Position numbers and translations under genes: made by a program. Source: SLRI01 sp964576715 (GTDB lineage: Bacteria; Pseudomonadota; Alphaproteobacteria; Geminicoccales; Geminicoccaceae). Taken from it: 49,989 bases of DNA. Of this stretch, positions 17,834 through 26,873 are shown piece after piece. The DNA is taken from NCBI GenBank assembly GCA_964576715.1, contig CAZNWE010000024.1, positions 1-49,989 of the forward strand, given 5' to 3'. The notes beneath the pieces are model-generated. The model did not search any database, was not told the DNA's origin, and saw nothing but the letters and a program-made list of their open reading frames with translations. Numbering within the stretch: the stretch's first letter is position 1; every line of letters begins with the position of its first letter.

Positions 17834-20275
17834 GTGTCGATGCCGGTGATGGCGGTGTCGCGGCACCTGCCGGAACGCTTCGGCGAATGGTTTCGCGGGC
17901 GCGGCTGGCAGGTGCGGACGCATCAGCTCGCCATGCTCGACGCTGCCGCCGCCGGCCTCGATACGCTGCTGATCGCGCCGACCGGCGGCGGCAAGACGCT
18001 CGCCGGGTTCCTGCCGAGCCTCGTTGCCCTGGCCGAAGCGCCGCCCGAAGGGCTGCACACCCTTTATGTCTCGCCCTTGAAAGCACTGACCACCGACATC
18101 GCGCGCAACCTGGCGACGCCGATCGAGGAAATGGGGCTGCCGGTGCAGTTCGCGGTCAGAACCGGCGATACCCCGGCCAATCGGCGCCGCCGCCAGCGCA
18201 CCCATCCGCCGCACATCCTGTTGACCACGCCGGAATCGCTGGCGCTCCTGCTGAGCTACGAGGATGCGGCCGGCTACTTCGCCGGGTTGCGCGCCGTCAT
18301 TCTCGACGAGCTGCACAGCATCGTTGAGAGCAAGCGAGGCGCGCTCCTCGCGCTCGGCATGACGCGGCTGCGCGGCCTCGCCGCCGGTGCGCGCTTCGTG
18401 GGCTTGTCGGCAACGGTCGCCGATCCGCCGCATTTGCTGCGCTTCTTGAGCCCGGAGCCCGATCGATCGCGGATCGTGAAGGCCGATCCCGGTGCCGCGC
18501 CGCTGATCGAGATCGTGCTGCCGGGCGAGCGCATGCCGTGGGCCGGGCATATCGCACTCTACGCGGCGGATGCGGTCTATGCGCGCATCAAGGCAGTGCG
18601 CACCGCCCTCGTCTTCGTCAACACCCGTGCCCAGGCAGAGCTGTTTTTCGCGGCACTTTGGCGGGTCAACGCCGACAATCTGGCGATCGCGTTGCACCAT
18701 GGCAGCTTGGCCGTCGAGCAACGGCGCAAGGTCGAGGCGGCAATGGCCAAAGGCGCGTTGCGGGCCGTGGTCTGCACCTCGTCGCTGGATCTCGGCATCG
18801 ATTGGGGCGCCGTGGATCTGGTCGTCCAGGTCGGGGCACCCAAGGGCTCGTCGCGCCTGCTGCAGCGGATCGGCCGGGCCAACCATCGCCTCGACGAGGC
18901 GTCCCGGGCGGTGCTGGTGCCGGCCAATCGCTTCGAGGTGCTGGAATGCCGGGCCGCCCTCGATGCGGTCGTGGCCGGGACCCTCGACAGTGCGCCGCCG
19001 CTGCTGCCGGCACTCGATGTTCTGGCCCAGCATATCACCGGCGTCGCCTGCAGCGGGCCGTTCGATGCCGACGCCTTGTATGCCGAGGTGCGCCTGGCCC
19101 AACCCTATGCCGCACTGTCGCGGGCCGAATTCGACGCGGTGCTCGGCTTCGTGGCGACCGGCGGCTACGCGCTCGGCCAATACGAGCGCTATCGCCGCCT
19201 CGCCAGGGGCGAGGACGGGTTGTGGCGGCTGACCGACCGGCGGCTGGTGCGTGGCTACCGGATGAACATCGGCACCATCGTCGAGGCGCCGGTGATGCGG
19301 GTCAAGCTCGGTCGTGGCCGGTCCCTGGGCGAGATCGAGGAGTATTTCGTCTCGCTGCTCACCCCGGGCGACACGTTTCTCTTCGCCGGCCGCCTCCTGG
19401 CTTTCGAGGGGATCCGCAACAACGAGGTGGTCACCAGCCTGGCGCGGCACGCCACGGAGCCGAAGGTGCCGGCCTATGCGGGCGGCCGACTGCCCCTCTC
19501 GACCCATCTCGCCGATCGGGTCCGCGCCATGCTCGACGATCCGGCGTCGTGGGATGGCCTTCCGGGCCCGGTTCGCGAATGGTTCGACATGCAACGACGG
19601 CGCTCGCTGCTGCCGGCCCCGGACGAGCTCCTGGTCGAGAGCTTCTGGCGCGCCGGCCGGCACTTCCTCGTCGGCTACCCGTTCGTCGGCCGCAACGCCC
19701 ACCAGACCCTGGGCATGCTGTTGACCCGCCGGCTCGAGCGGCAGGGGGCGAGGCCGCTGGGCTTCGTCGCATCGGACTACTGCATCGCCACCTGGAGCCT
19801 CGGCGAATGCCCGGATGTGGCGGCGCTCTTCGACGTCGACATGCTCGGTGACGATCTCGAGGCCTGGATCGCCGAGAGCAGCATGATCAAGCGGATCTTT
19901 CGCAATTGCGCGGTCGTCGCCGGGCTGATCGAGCGGCGCCAGCCGGGCCAGGAGAAGACCGGCCGACAGGTCACGTTCAACGCCGATCTCATCTACGATG
20001 TATTGCGCAAATACGAGCCCGATCACGTGCTCTTGCGGGCGGCACGCATGGAGGCAGCGGCGGGCCTGACCGACGTCCGCCGGCTCGCCGATTTCCTGAC
20101 CGGCGTCGCGGGCCGGATTCGTCACCAGCCATTGGCGCGCATCTCACCGTTCGCGGTTTCGATCATCGCCGGCATCGGCCGCGAGTTCGTTTCGGGGGCC
20201 GATGGCGACGAGACGCTGGACGAGCTCACGGCGACACTGGTAGCCGAGGCCCTGGGCGACAATCTGGCGGCCTGA
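17834..20275 (+). CDS. Lhr-like, ligase-associated DEXH-box DNA helicase
   Basis: An 813-residue SF2 helicase. Walker A APTGGGKT at 48-55, motif Ia SPLKALTTDIA, DELH (motif II) at 158-161, SAT (motif III, LSAT 191-194), and in the second RecA lobe HHGSL and the motif VI-like QRIGRANHRLDE. A long C-terminal Lhr-core region follows. In bacteria this type is encoded with a 3' exonuclease, an ATP-dependent DNA ligase and the phosphoesterase PdeM as a damage-response cassette; here only pdeM follows, overlapping by one base (TGATG). Start is uncertain: GTG 17834, ATG 17840 and ATG 17849 are close together and none has a strong ribosome site. The cysteine motif of the metal-bearing Lhr relatives is not obvious. 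Confidence 0.92.
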   Translation: MSMPVMAVSRHLPERFGEWFRGRGWQVRTHQLAMLDAAAAGLDTLLIAPTGGGKTLAGFLPSLVALAEAPPEGLHTLYVSPLKALTTDIARNLATPIEEMGLPVQFAVRTGDTPANRRRRQRTHPPHILLTTPESLALLLSYEDAAGYFAGLRAVILDELHSIVESKRGALLALGMTRLRGLAAGARFVGLSATVADPPHLLRFLSPEPDRSRIVKADPGAAPLIEIVLPGERMPWAGHIALYAADAVYARIKAVRTALVFVNTRAQAELFFAALWRVNADNLAIALHHGSLAVEQRRKVEAAMAKGALRAVVCTSSLDLGIDWGAVDLVVQVGAPKGSSRLLQRIGRANHRLDEASRAVLVPANRFEVLECRAALDAVVAGTLDSAPPLLPALDVLAQHITGVACSGPFDADALYAEVRLAQPYAALSRAEFDAVLGFVATGGYALGQYERYRRLARGEDGLWRLTDRRLVRGYRMNIGTIVEAPVMRVKLGRGRSLGEIEEYFVSLLTPGDTFLFAGRLLAFEGIRNNEVVTSLARHATEPKVPAYAGGRLPLSTHLADRVRAMLDDPASWDGLPGPVREWFDMQRRRSLLPAPDELLVESFWRAGRHFLVGYPFVGRNAHQTLGMLLTRRLERQGARPLGFVASDYCIATWSLGECPDVAALFDVDMLGDDLEAWIAESSMIKRIFRNCAVVAGLIERRQPGQEKTGRQVTFNADLIYDVLRKYEPDHVLLRAARMEAAAGLTDVRRLADFLTGVAGRIRHQPLARISPFAVSIIAGIGREFVSGADGDETLDELTATLVAEALGDNLAA

Positions 20276-21039
20276 TGGACACGAGCGATGCTCCGGCCAG
20301 CGTGGCGATCAGCCTCCAGCATGGCGGCGAGGCGCTGCTGCTCGATCCCCTCGGTGTGGTCTTCATGCCGGCTTGGGGCATGCTGGTCGTGGCCGACCTC
20401 CACCTCGAGAAGGGCAGCGCCTTCGCCCGGCTGGGGGCACTCTTGCCACCCTACGACACCGACCGCACGCTGCGCCGCCTGAGCTGGGCGATCGAGCGCT
20501 ATCGACCAAAGGTGGTGGTCAGTCTCGGCGATGCGTTTCACGACCGGGCCGGGGCCGCGGCACTCGGCCATGACGCCCGGTGCCAGCTGCAGGCGTTGGC
20601 GCTCGGCCGAACCTGGCTCTGGGTCAAGGGCAATCACGACCCCGAAGCACCGGCCGGGCTCGCCGGCGAGAGCGTCGAGGGGCTCGATCTCGGCCGCTTG
20701 CGCTTGGTGCATCTGCCGGATGCAGCACCTCGGGATGGGGATGGGGATGGGGATGGGCGGACGCTGATCGCCGGCCATCTGCACCCCAAGGCGCGGCTGG
20801 CCCAGGGGGCACGGAAGGTCGCGCGGCCCTGCTTTGCCGGCGATGCCCGGCTGCTGCTGCTGCCTGCCTTCGGCGCCTACACCGGCGGTCTCAATGTCCT
20901 GGACCCGGCGATCCGCGGCCTGTTCGCGGCCGGCTTCGCGGCGTTCATGCTGGGCGATGCGAAGGTCTTCCCGGTGGCGCATCGGCATCTGCGCGCCGAT
21001 CCGCCGGACTGGCGCCGGCATCGGCTGGCAGAGCCATGA
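20275..21039 (+). CDS. pdeM: ligase-associated DNA damage response endonuclease PdeM
   Basis: A 254-residue calcineurin-like metallophosphoesterase. All metal-site motifs are visible: D41-x-H43 (DLH), SLGDAFHD with Asp86, GNHD at 119-122, and GHLHP at 167-171. It overlaps the helicase stop by one base, and its own stop overlaps the photolyase start (ATGA), so the three are translationally coupled. Residues 153-162 are an Asp-Gly run (RDGDGDGDGR) coded by a GGGATG hexanucleotide repeat, placed in a surface loop before GHLHP. Assignment rests on the family motifs plus the helicase neighbour. Confidence 0.92.
   Translation: MDTSDAPASVAISLQHGGEALLLDPLGVVFMPAWGMLVVADLHLEKGSAFARLGALLPPYDTDRTLRRLSWAIERYRPKVVVSLGDAFHDRAGAAALGHDARCQLQALALGRTWLWVKGNHDPEAPAGLAGESVEGLDLGRLRLVHLPDAAPRDGDGDGDGRTLIAGHLHPKARLAQGARKVARPCFAGDARLLLLPAFGAYTGGLNVLDPAIRGLFAAGFAAFMLGDAKVFPVAHRHLRADPPDWRRHRLAEP
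20732..20757 (+). repeat. GGGATG hexanucleotide tandem repeat inside pdeM
   Basis: Four and a third copies of GGGATG. Because the unit is two codons, length changes add or remove Asp-Gly pairs without shifting the frame. Confidence 0.9.
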
Positions 21040-22409
21040 GCCGGCCGGCGATCGTCTGGTTCCGCGACGACCTCAGGCTCGCCGACAACCCGGCGCTCGC
21101 CGCCGCGGTCGAGCGCGGCGGGCCGGTGGTGAGCCTCTTCGTTCACGACGACGCGGCGGCCGGCGACTGGCCGGCCGGGGCTGCCGCGCGCTGGTGGCTG
21201 GGGTCGAGCCTTGAGGTGCTGGCGACCACGCTCGAGACGCGCGGCGGGCGGCTGACCCGGCGCCACGGTGACAGCCTCGCCATCCTGAAGGCGGTCGCGG
21301 CCGAGACCGGGGCCGACGCGGTGTTCTGGAACCGGCGCTACACGCCGGCCGGCGTCGTTCTCGACACCCGGATCAAGGCCGAGCTGAGGGCTGCCGGCAT
21401 CCTGGCCAGGAGCTTCCAGGCGGCGGTCGTCGTCGAGCCGATGGCGGTGGCTGGCCCGGTTGGCTCCTTCTCGGCATTCTTCGAGCGGTGGCAGGCCTTG
21501 GCCCGGCCGCTCGCGGCACTACCCCCACCTGAGCGAATCGCCGGGGTCGATCTGCCGTCCGCGTCGCTGCCACTCGCCGCACCGGACGCGGCGATCTGGA
21601 CCGGCAAGCTCGCTGCGGCCTGGACGGTGGGCGAGGCAGCCGCACGGGCCAAGCTCGAGCGCTTCGTCGAGCGTGGCGTCGGCGGCTACGCCAAGGAACG
21701 GCACCAGCTCGCCGCCGACCGTGTCTCCGGCCTCTCGCCCCATCTGCACGCCGGCGAGATCGGCCCGGCCGCGATTCTTCGGACGGTGGCGCGCCGCCCC
21801 GGCTTCGCCTTCATCCGTCAGCTCGCCTGGCGCGAGTACGCGGCCCTTCTCCTGTTCAGGCAGCCGCGCCTGCCCGACCTCGAGCTCTCGGCCGAGCGAC
21901 GGGCGATCCCCTGGCGGCGCGACCCGGCCGGCATGCGCGCCTGGCAGCGGGGCGAGACGGGCTATGACCTGGTCGATGCCGGCATGCGCCAACTCTGGGC
22001 CACCGGCTGGATGCACAACCGGGCACGGATGGTCGTGGCCTCGTTTCTCGCCAAGCATCTGCTGATCGACTGGCGCGAGGGCCAGCGCTGGTTCTGGGCG
22101 ACCCTGGTCGATGCCGACCTCGCCAACAACGCCATGGGCTGGCAGTGGTCGGCAAGCGTCGGCGCCGATGCGCGCGGCTTGGTGCGCGTTTTCGATCCCG
22201 TGGCGCAGGCCGAGAAGTTCGACCCCGACGGTCGCTATCGGCAACGCTGGCTCGGCGCCGGCCCGCGGCCGGCACCGATCGTCGCGCACCAGGCGGGCCG
22301 GCGGCGGGCACTCGCGGCGTTCGGCCAGGATGCTCAAGCAGACGGCAGCGTGACGACGAAGACGCTGCCGCCAGCCGGGCCAGCCTCGACCTCGAGCGTG
22401 GCCCCGTGA
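21036..22409 (+). CDS. phrB: deoxyribodipyrimidine photolyase (class I)
   Basis: A 457-residue FAD photolyase that uses blue light to split cyclobutane pyrimidine dimers. The N-terminal antenna domain begins IVWFRDDLRLADNPAL; the FAD domain contains GVGGYAKERHQLA, WREYAALLL, GYDLVDAGMRQLWATGWMH and DLANNAMGWQWSA, covering the lesion pocket and the tryptophan electron-transfer region. It is third in the helicase-pdeM-phrB operon (ATGA overlap). The last about 25 residues after ALAAFGQ are Ala/Thr/Pro-rich, go beyond the usual end, and are coded by DNA that is also the end of the convergent kinase gene (22334-22409). That tail is probably a read-through extension. Confidence 0.95.
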   Translation: MSRPAIVWFRDDLRLADNPALAAAVERGGPVVSLFVHDDAAAGDWPAGAAARWWLGSSLEVLATTLETRGGRLTRRHGDSLAILKAVAAETGADAVFWNRRYTPAGVVLDTRIKAELRAAGILARSFQAAVVVEPMAVAGPVGSFSAFFERWQALARPLAALPPPERIAGVDLPSASLPLAAPDAAIWTGKLAAAWTVGEAAARAKLERFVERGVGGYAKERHQLAADRVSGLSPHLHAGEIGPAAILRTVARRPGFAFIRQLAWREYAALLLFRQPRLPDLELSAERRAIPWRRDPAGMRAWQRGETGYDLVDAGMRQLWATGWMHNRARMVVASFLAKHLLIDWREGQRWFWATLVDADLANNAMGWQWSASVGADARGLVRVFDPVAQAEKFDPDGRYRQRWLGAGPRPAPIVAHQAGRRRALAAFGQDAQADGSVTTKTLPPAGPASTSSVAP

Positions 22410-23020
22410 TGCTCGGCGATGCGGCGGGCGATGGTCAGCCCCATGCCGCATCCCGAAATGGCGTCGCGGGCGTGCAGGCGCTGAAAGGGCTCGAAGATGC
22501 GCGCGAAAAAGCGCGGCTCGATGCCGATACCGTTGTCGGCGATCGTGATCCGGCCGCCCGCAGCAGCGATGCGGATCACTGGCGGCGTCGCACTTCGATA
22601 GCGGATCGCGTTGTCGATCAGGATGGTGAACAGCCGCCGCCAGAGCTTCGCACTGCCGCTGACGGTCGGCAGGTCGCCGACCTCGACCTGCCCGCCGAGC
22701 TCGGTCAGTTGCGGCAGCAGGGCGCGCGTCGCCGCGTCGACCACGGGGCCGAGCTCGATGGCAGCGGCGGGGCAAGGTTCCGCAGCGATGCGGCCGAACT
22801 CGAGGACAGCCGCGAGCATCGCCTCCAGGCGCCGCGCGGCGTCGGCGGCAAATCCGACATATTCGCGGGCGTCGTCCGCCAGCGTGTCGCCGTGCCGCCG
22901 CTCGAGCAGATCGAGGAAACTGCGCACGGTGCGGGCCGGTTCCGCCAGGTCATGCCCCGCGGCATATAGCCACCGGTCGAGCTCGGCCCGCCCGGGATCT
23001 GGTCCACCTCTACCATGCAT
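22334..23020 (-). CDS. soluble sensor-less histidine kinase
   Basis: A 228-residue kinase core only. The H-box is AAGHDLAEPARTVRSF (His23), of the type found in phytochrome-like kinases; the ATPase domain has an N-box ILIDNAIRY (about 133-141), DNGIGI (162-167) and GCGMGLTIARR. There is no PAS, GAF or membrane region, so it may receive its signal from another protein or be part of a relay. No response regulator is next to it. Its 3' end overlaps the end of the photolyase gene tail-to-tail by 76 bp. A role in a light or damage response is suggested only by that neighbour. Confidence 0.88.
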   Translation of the reverse strand: MHGRGGPDPGRAELDRWLYAAGHDLAEPARTVRSFLDLLERRHGDTLADDAREYVGFAADAARRLEAMLAAVLEFGRIAAEPCPAAAIELGPVVDAATRALLPQLTELGGQVEVGDLPTVSGSAKLWRRLFTILIDNAIRYRSATPPVIRIAAAGGRITIADNGIGIEPRFFARIFEPFQRLHARDAISGCGMGLTIARRIAEHHGATLEVEAGPAGGSVFVVTLPSA

Positions 23021-23073
23021 TGTGTCTGTCTAGCGGAAAATCGCGCGAAACGCTAGGCGGATCGGCCGGACGA

Positions 23074-23652
23074 TCACGGCTCCAACTCGGTATCCCAGTA
23101 GAGATAGTCGCGCCAGCTCTCGTGCAGGTAGTTGGGCGGGAACGAGCGCCCATTGCGCTGCAACTGGTGCGGCGAGGGGATCTGCGGCTTTTGCATCGGG
23201 TGCATCTTGCATTCGGTGGGCAAGCGGCTGCCCTTGCGCAGATTGCATCGATTGCAGGCGGTCACGATGTTGTGCCACGATGTCACGCCGCCGCGCGACC
23301 GAGGAACCACGTGATCGAACGTGAGTTCCGGCGCCGGCAACCCGGTTTGACAGTATTGGCAGGTAAAGCGATCGCGCAAGAACACGTTGAACCGGGTGAA
23401 CGGCGGCCGGCGCGTCTGCGGGATGTACTCCTTCAGCGCAACGACGCTCGGCAATTGCAGCTCGCGGCCGGGCGAACGAACGAAGCGATCGTAATGCTGG
23501 ACCACAGCGACACGGTCGAGAAAGATCGCCTTGATCGTTTCCTGCCAATGCCAGAGCGAGAGCGGAAAATAGCTGAGTGGCTGGTAGTCGGCGTTCAGCA
23601 CCAGGGCCGGGAAAGCGGACAGCGACATGGTCGATGTGCCCGGCTGGCCCAT
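23074..23652 (-). CDS. HNH endonuclease family protein
   Basis: A 192-residue protein with an N-terminal domain beginning LVLNADYQPLSYFPLSLW and a C-terminal HNH module: CQYC (zinc pair), LTFDHVVPRSRGG (catalytic His in DHV), WHNIVTACNRCN (Asn/His and second cysteine pair). This two-part form is conserved as a single-copy gene in alphaproteobacteria, and its biological role is not established as far as I know. I used the ATG at 23652, with GGAG 3 bp upstream; the ATG at 23628 (MSLSAF) is an equally plausible start with a weaker ribosome site. Confidence 0.88.
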   Translation of the reverse strand: MGQPGTSTMSLSAFPALVLNADYQPLSYFPLSLWHWQETIKAIFLDRVAVVQHYDRFVRSPGRELQLPSVVALKEYIPQTRRPPFTRFNVFLRDRFTCQYCQTGLPAPELTFDHVVPRSRGGVTSWHNIVTACNRCNLRKGSRLPTECKMHPMQKPQIPSPHQLQRNGRSFPPNYLHESWRDYLYWDTELEP

Positions 23653-23881
23653 TAGCTCCGCCTACTCTTGAAGTGGAGGCGTTCATCGAGGCGAAGGTGA
23701 CGCGGATACGAAGCCATCGTTCCCAAATCCCGAATACGCCGCGAAACTAGCCCAGGCCCGTGATGCTTTCAAGACAGGCGCGCCGCCGGTTGCCCGTGGC
23801 ACTGCCGCCTTGCCGCTGCTCTCGATCCCGATAGATCATGTACCGAATGGTGCGCCGTTGCGCGATCCCGCTGGAGAGCCC

Positions 23882-25264
23882 ATGTCCCTCGTTCTCGACG
23901 ATTCCGCCATCACCGCCTCGCGCCCACGACCACCGAAACCCGGCCCGGCGCGTGTCGCCCTGCCGGCACCGCTGGCGATACTGGCGTTGCGGCGCAACTC
24001 GCTCGCGACCTGGGGCGACCTCGCCTACGAACTGCCGATGATCAGCCGGCCCTTCCTCGGCCGGCAAAGTGTGCTGGTGAACGATCCGGCGCCGATCCGC
24101 CACGTCCTGGTCGACAACCACGAAGCCTACGGCCGGGCACCGGCAACGGTGCGCATCCTCGAGCCGATCACCGGCAAGGGGCTGTTCCTGGCCGAAGGCG
24201 AGGCCTGGAAGCGGCAACGGCGGCTGATGGCGCCGGCTTTCGCGCCGCGCAATCTGGGCTTCGTCGCCGAGCAGTCGCTGGCCGAGACCGAGCGCTGGCT
24301 CGAAGGCCTGCCGGTCAATCGTCGCGGTGCCGTCGATCTGCTCCGGGCCTTCCAGGGTGTCTCGCTGGAGATCGCCTGCCGGGTGCTGTTGAGCCAGTCG
24401 ATGGACAGCCACGGGGCCTCGCTCAGGCGCCTCATCACCCGCTACGGGATGCGCCACGCCCGCCCGACGGCGCTCGATCTGCTCCTCGCCGACGACTGGC
24501 GCTCACCGGCCGATCTCGGTCGCCAGCGATTCGCCAAGGAGTGGCGAACGCTGGTCGACGGGATCATCGCCGAACGGGCGGCGCGGCCGGCGGCCGAGCA
24601 GCCGGCCGATCTCTTCGATGCGATGCGCGCCGCCAGCGCCGACGGCGACGGGTTCGGCGCCGAGGAGCTGCGCGATCAGATCGGCACACTGATCGTGGCC
24701 GGGCACGAGACGACGGCCCTGGCGCTGTTCTGGTCGAGCTATCTTCTGGCGACCCACCAGGAGGTCCAGGAAGAGGTCGCGGCCGAGGCGGCCGCGGCCG
24801 ATCTGTCGCCCGCCGGTGTGGCCAAGGCCGCCAACGCGCTGCCGATGGCGCGCGCAGTGGTCTCCGAGGCGCTCCGGCTCTACCCGCCGGCCTTCACCCT
24901 GGTCCGCCAGGCGAAGGCGCCGGATCGCCTCGGCGACCTCGAGATCGGCAAGGGCGCCTTCGTGGTCATCGCCCCTTGGGTGCTGCACCGTCACCGCAGC
25001 CATTGGGCCGATCCGGACGGCTTTCGACCGGAGCGCTTCCTGCCGGGGGCAAAGCCGCCCGAGCGCTTCACCTATCTGCCGTTCGGCGCCGGCCCCCGGG
25101 TCTGCATCGGCGCCCAGTTCGCGCTCACCGAGGCGGCGGTGGTGCTCGCCCGGCTGGTGCGCGACCAGCGGATCGAGCTCGTCGGCCGGCGGCCGATCGT
25201 GCCGGTGGGGGTGATCACCATCTACCCGGACAAGCCGCCGCCGTTCCGACTGCGATCCCGCTAG
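23882..25264 (+). CDS. cytochrome P450
   Basis: A 460-residue soluble P450. The I-helix AGHETT oxygen-binding motif, the K-helix EALRLYP (ExxR), the PERF region and the heme ligand Cys408 in FGAGPRVCIG are all present. Its substrate is unknown. The start ATG at 23882 has GGAG 7 bp upstream; a longer frame from 23810 lacks this and adds an unusual leader. No ferredoxin or reductase gene is next to it. It is convergent with the amidase gene, 12 bp apart. From 23653 to 23881 I see no gene. Confidence 0.94.
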   Translation: MSLVLDDSAITASRPRPPKPGPARVALPAPLAILALRRNSLATWGDLAYELPMISRPFLGRQSVLVNDPAPIRHVLVDNHEAYGRAPATVRILEPITGKGLFLAEGEAWKRQRRLMAPAFAPRNLGFVAEQSLAETERWLEGLPVNRRGAVDLLRAFQGVSLEIACRVLLSQSMDSHGASLRRLITRYGMRHARPTALDLLLADDWRSPADLGRQRFAKEWRTLVDGIIAERAARPAAEQPADLFDAMRAASADGDGFGAEELRDQIGTLIVAGHETTALALFWSSYLLATHQEVQEEVAAEAAAADLSPAGVAKAANALPMARAVVSEALRLYPPAFTLVRQAKAPDRLGDLEIGKGAFVVIAPWVLHRHRSHWADPDGFRPERFLPGAKPPERFTYLPFGAGPRVCIGAQFALTEAAVVLARLVRDQRIELVGRRPIVPVGVITIYPDKPPPFRLRSR

Positions 25265-25276
25265 GCCCGATGTTTG

Positions 25277-26725
25277 TCATGGGGCGGCTGACGCCCAGGC
25301 GGCGTCGGGTGGCACCCGGTCGAACCAGGGGTGCGCCCGCTCGAGCTGGCCGGCCAGCTCGAGCAGCAGGTCTTCGCGGCCGAGCGGGGCGCCCAGCATC
25401 ACGCCGATCGGCATGCCGTCGGGGCCATGCTCGAGGGGCAGGCTGATCGCCGGGCAACCGGTGATGTTGTAGAGCGGCGTGAACGGGATGAGGGCGGCGT
25501 TCAGCGCCAGGAAGCGGTCGAGATCGGCCATGTTCTGGTCGAGCCGACCGAGCGGTGGTGCTGTGCTCGCGAGGGTCGGCGTGAGCAGCAGATCAGCCGT
25601 GTGGAACAGCCGGGCGACGCGCCGTGCCGTCTGGTGCAGGCCGGCGACCGCACGGGCGTAATCGGTGGCGGGGATGGCCCGGCCGCGTTCGGCCAGGAGC
25701 CTGGTGCAGGTCTCGACCGTCGTCTCGTCGGCGCGCCGGCCGAGCGCCTGCTCCCAGGCGGCGAGGTCGGTCGCCAGGTTGACCGCGACGACGGTTGCCA
25801 TCAGCTCGCCGACGGCTGAACCGTCGAGATCGAACGCCGCCGGGATCACCCGGTGCCCGAGCGCTTCGAGCTTCGCGGCCGCGGCTTCGGCGGCGGCGAC
25901 GCAGACCGGGTCGACCGCCATGCCGCCCGGCGCCCGGGTTACCAGGGCGACCCGCAACGCCGCCGGATCGCGCCCCGCCGCCGCCAGGAATGAGCCCTCG
26001 ATCGCCGGGCAGGCATAAGGGTCGCCGGGCTCGGGCCCGGCCGTCGCGTCGAGGAAGGCTGCGGTGTCGCGCACCGTGCGGCAGATGACATGGCCGGTGG
26101 CGAGGCCGTTCCAGGCCTCGCCAACCAGCGGTCCGACCGGATTGCGCGCCCGGCTCGGCTTGAGGCCGACCAGACCGCAGGCCGCGGCCGGGATGCGGAT
26201 CGACCCGCCACCGTCCGACGCGTGCGCTACCGGCACGATGCCGGTGGCGACTGCGACCGCCGCACCGCCCGAGCTGCCGCCGGCACTCCGGGTCGGATCC
26301 CAGGGGTTGCGGACGGGCCCGTGACGGACCGATTCGGTGGTGACGTTGATGCCGAACTCGGGGCTCGCGGTCTTGCCGAATACGACGAGGCCGGCGCTGC
26401 GAAAGCGGCTGACGAGCGTCGTCTCGAAGCGGCAGTCGAGCGTACCGAACAGCCGGCTGCCATTGGTGAGCCGGGTGCCGGGCAGGCTCGAGAAAAGGTC
26501 CTTCAAGAGAAACGGCAGGCCGGTGAAGGGGCCGTCCGGCAGTCCCGCGTGCAGGCTTGCCTCGGCGAAGTCGGTCTCCTCGAGGCTCACAGGTGCGAGC
26601 CGCGGCTGCACCTCGGCGAGGCGGCGAAGCGCGGTCTCGAGCAGCTCCCGCGGGGTCACCGCACCCTGCCGCAGCAACCCCGCGAGCGCGATGGCGTCGT
26701 GCTGCCGGTAGTCGTCGAAGTGCAT
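25277..26725 (-). CDS. amidase signature family hydrolase
   Basis: A 482-residue amidase with the complete Lys-cisSer-Ser triad: Lys75 in PFLLKDLF, Ser151 in AGGSSGGAA, and nucleophile Ser175 in DGGGSIRIPA. Family members hydrolyse acyl amides, nitrile-derived amides or amino acid amides, and GatA is a relative; there are no gatB/gatC neighbours and the C-terminus is not GatA-like, so a catabolic amidase is likelier. The ATG at 26725 lies 26 bp from a perfect TTAA-N7-TTAA box, so the promoter of this gene may also be affected by that regulator. Confidence 0.92.
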   Translation of the reverse strand: MHFDDYRQHDAIALAGLLRQGAVTPRELLETALRRLAEVQPRLAPVSLEETDFAEASLHAGLPDGPFTGLPFLLKDLFSSLPGTRLTNGSRLFGTLDCRFETTLVSRFRSAGLVVFGKTASPEFGINVTTESVRHGPVRNPWDPTRSAGGSSGGAAVAVATGIVPVAHASDGGGSIRIPAAACGLVGLKPSRARNPVGPLVGEAWNGLATGHVICRTVRDTAAFLDATAGPEPGDPYACPAIEGSFLAAAGRDPAALRVALVTRAPGGMAVDPVCVAAAEAAAAKLEALGHRVIPAAFDLDGSAVGELMATVVAVNLATDLAAWEQALGRRADETTVETCTRLLAERGRAIPATDYARAVAGLHQTARRVARLFHTADLLLTPTLASTAPPLGRLDQNMADLDRFLALNAALIPFTPLYNITGCPAISLPLEHGPDGMPIGVMLGAPLGREDLLLELAGQLERAHPWFDRVPPDAAWASAAP

Positions 26726-26750
26726 GGCGATCGTCGCTTCCGTCGCGTCG

Positions 26751-26784
26751 TTAAGCGGGCCTTAACCGTGCCGCGGCTAGGGTG
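26751..26784 (+). promoter_or_regulatory. CtrA-like box with -10 element, upstream of the unknown gene at 26874
   Basis: TTAAG-N6-TTAAC (26751-26766; TTAA-N7-TTAA perfect) followed 10 bp later by GCTAGGGT (26776-26783), which resembles the Caulobacter -10 consensus GCTANAWC. The same box-to-CTAG spacing (9-10 bp) is seen before fliW and motA. Confidence 0.6.
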
Positions 26785-26873
26785 CGGGTCAGGCGATGCC
26801 CGCCCGGCGCTCCACGACAGCCGCATGGCCGGCCGGGGCATCCACCGCAACCGATGCAGAGGGTAGCCGATTC

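Noticed and set aside
17654..20125. Minus-strand frame of 823 codons opposite the helicase gene
   Set aside because: Shadow of the Lhr-like helicase, which has all SF2 motifs.
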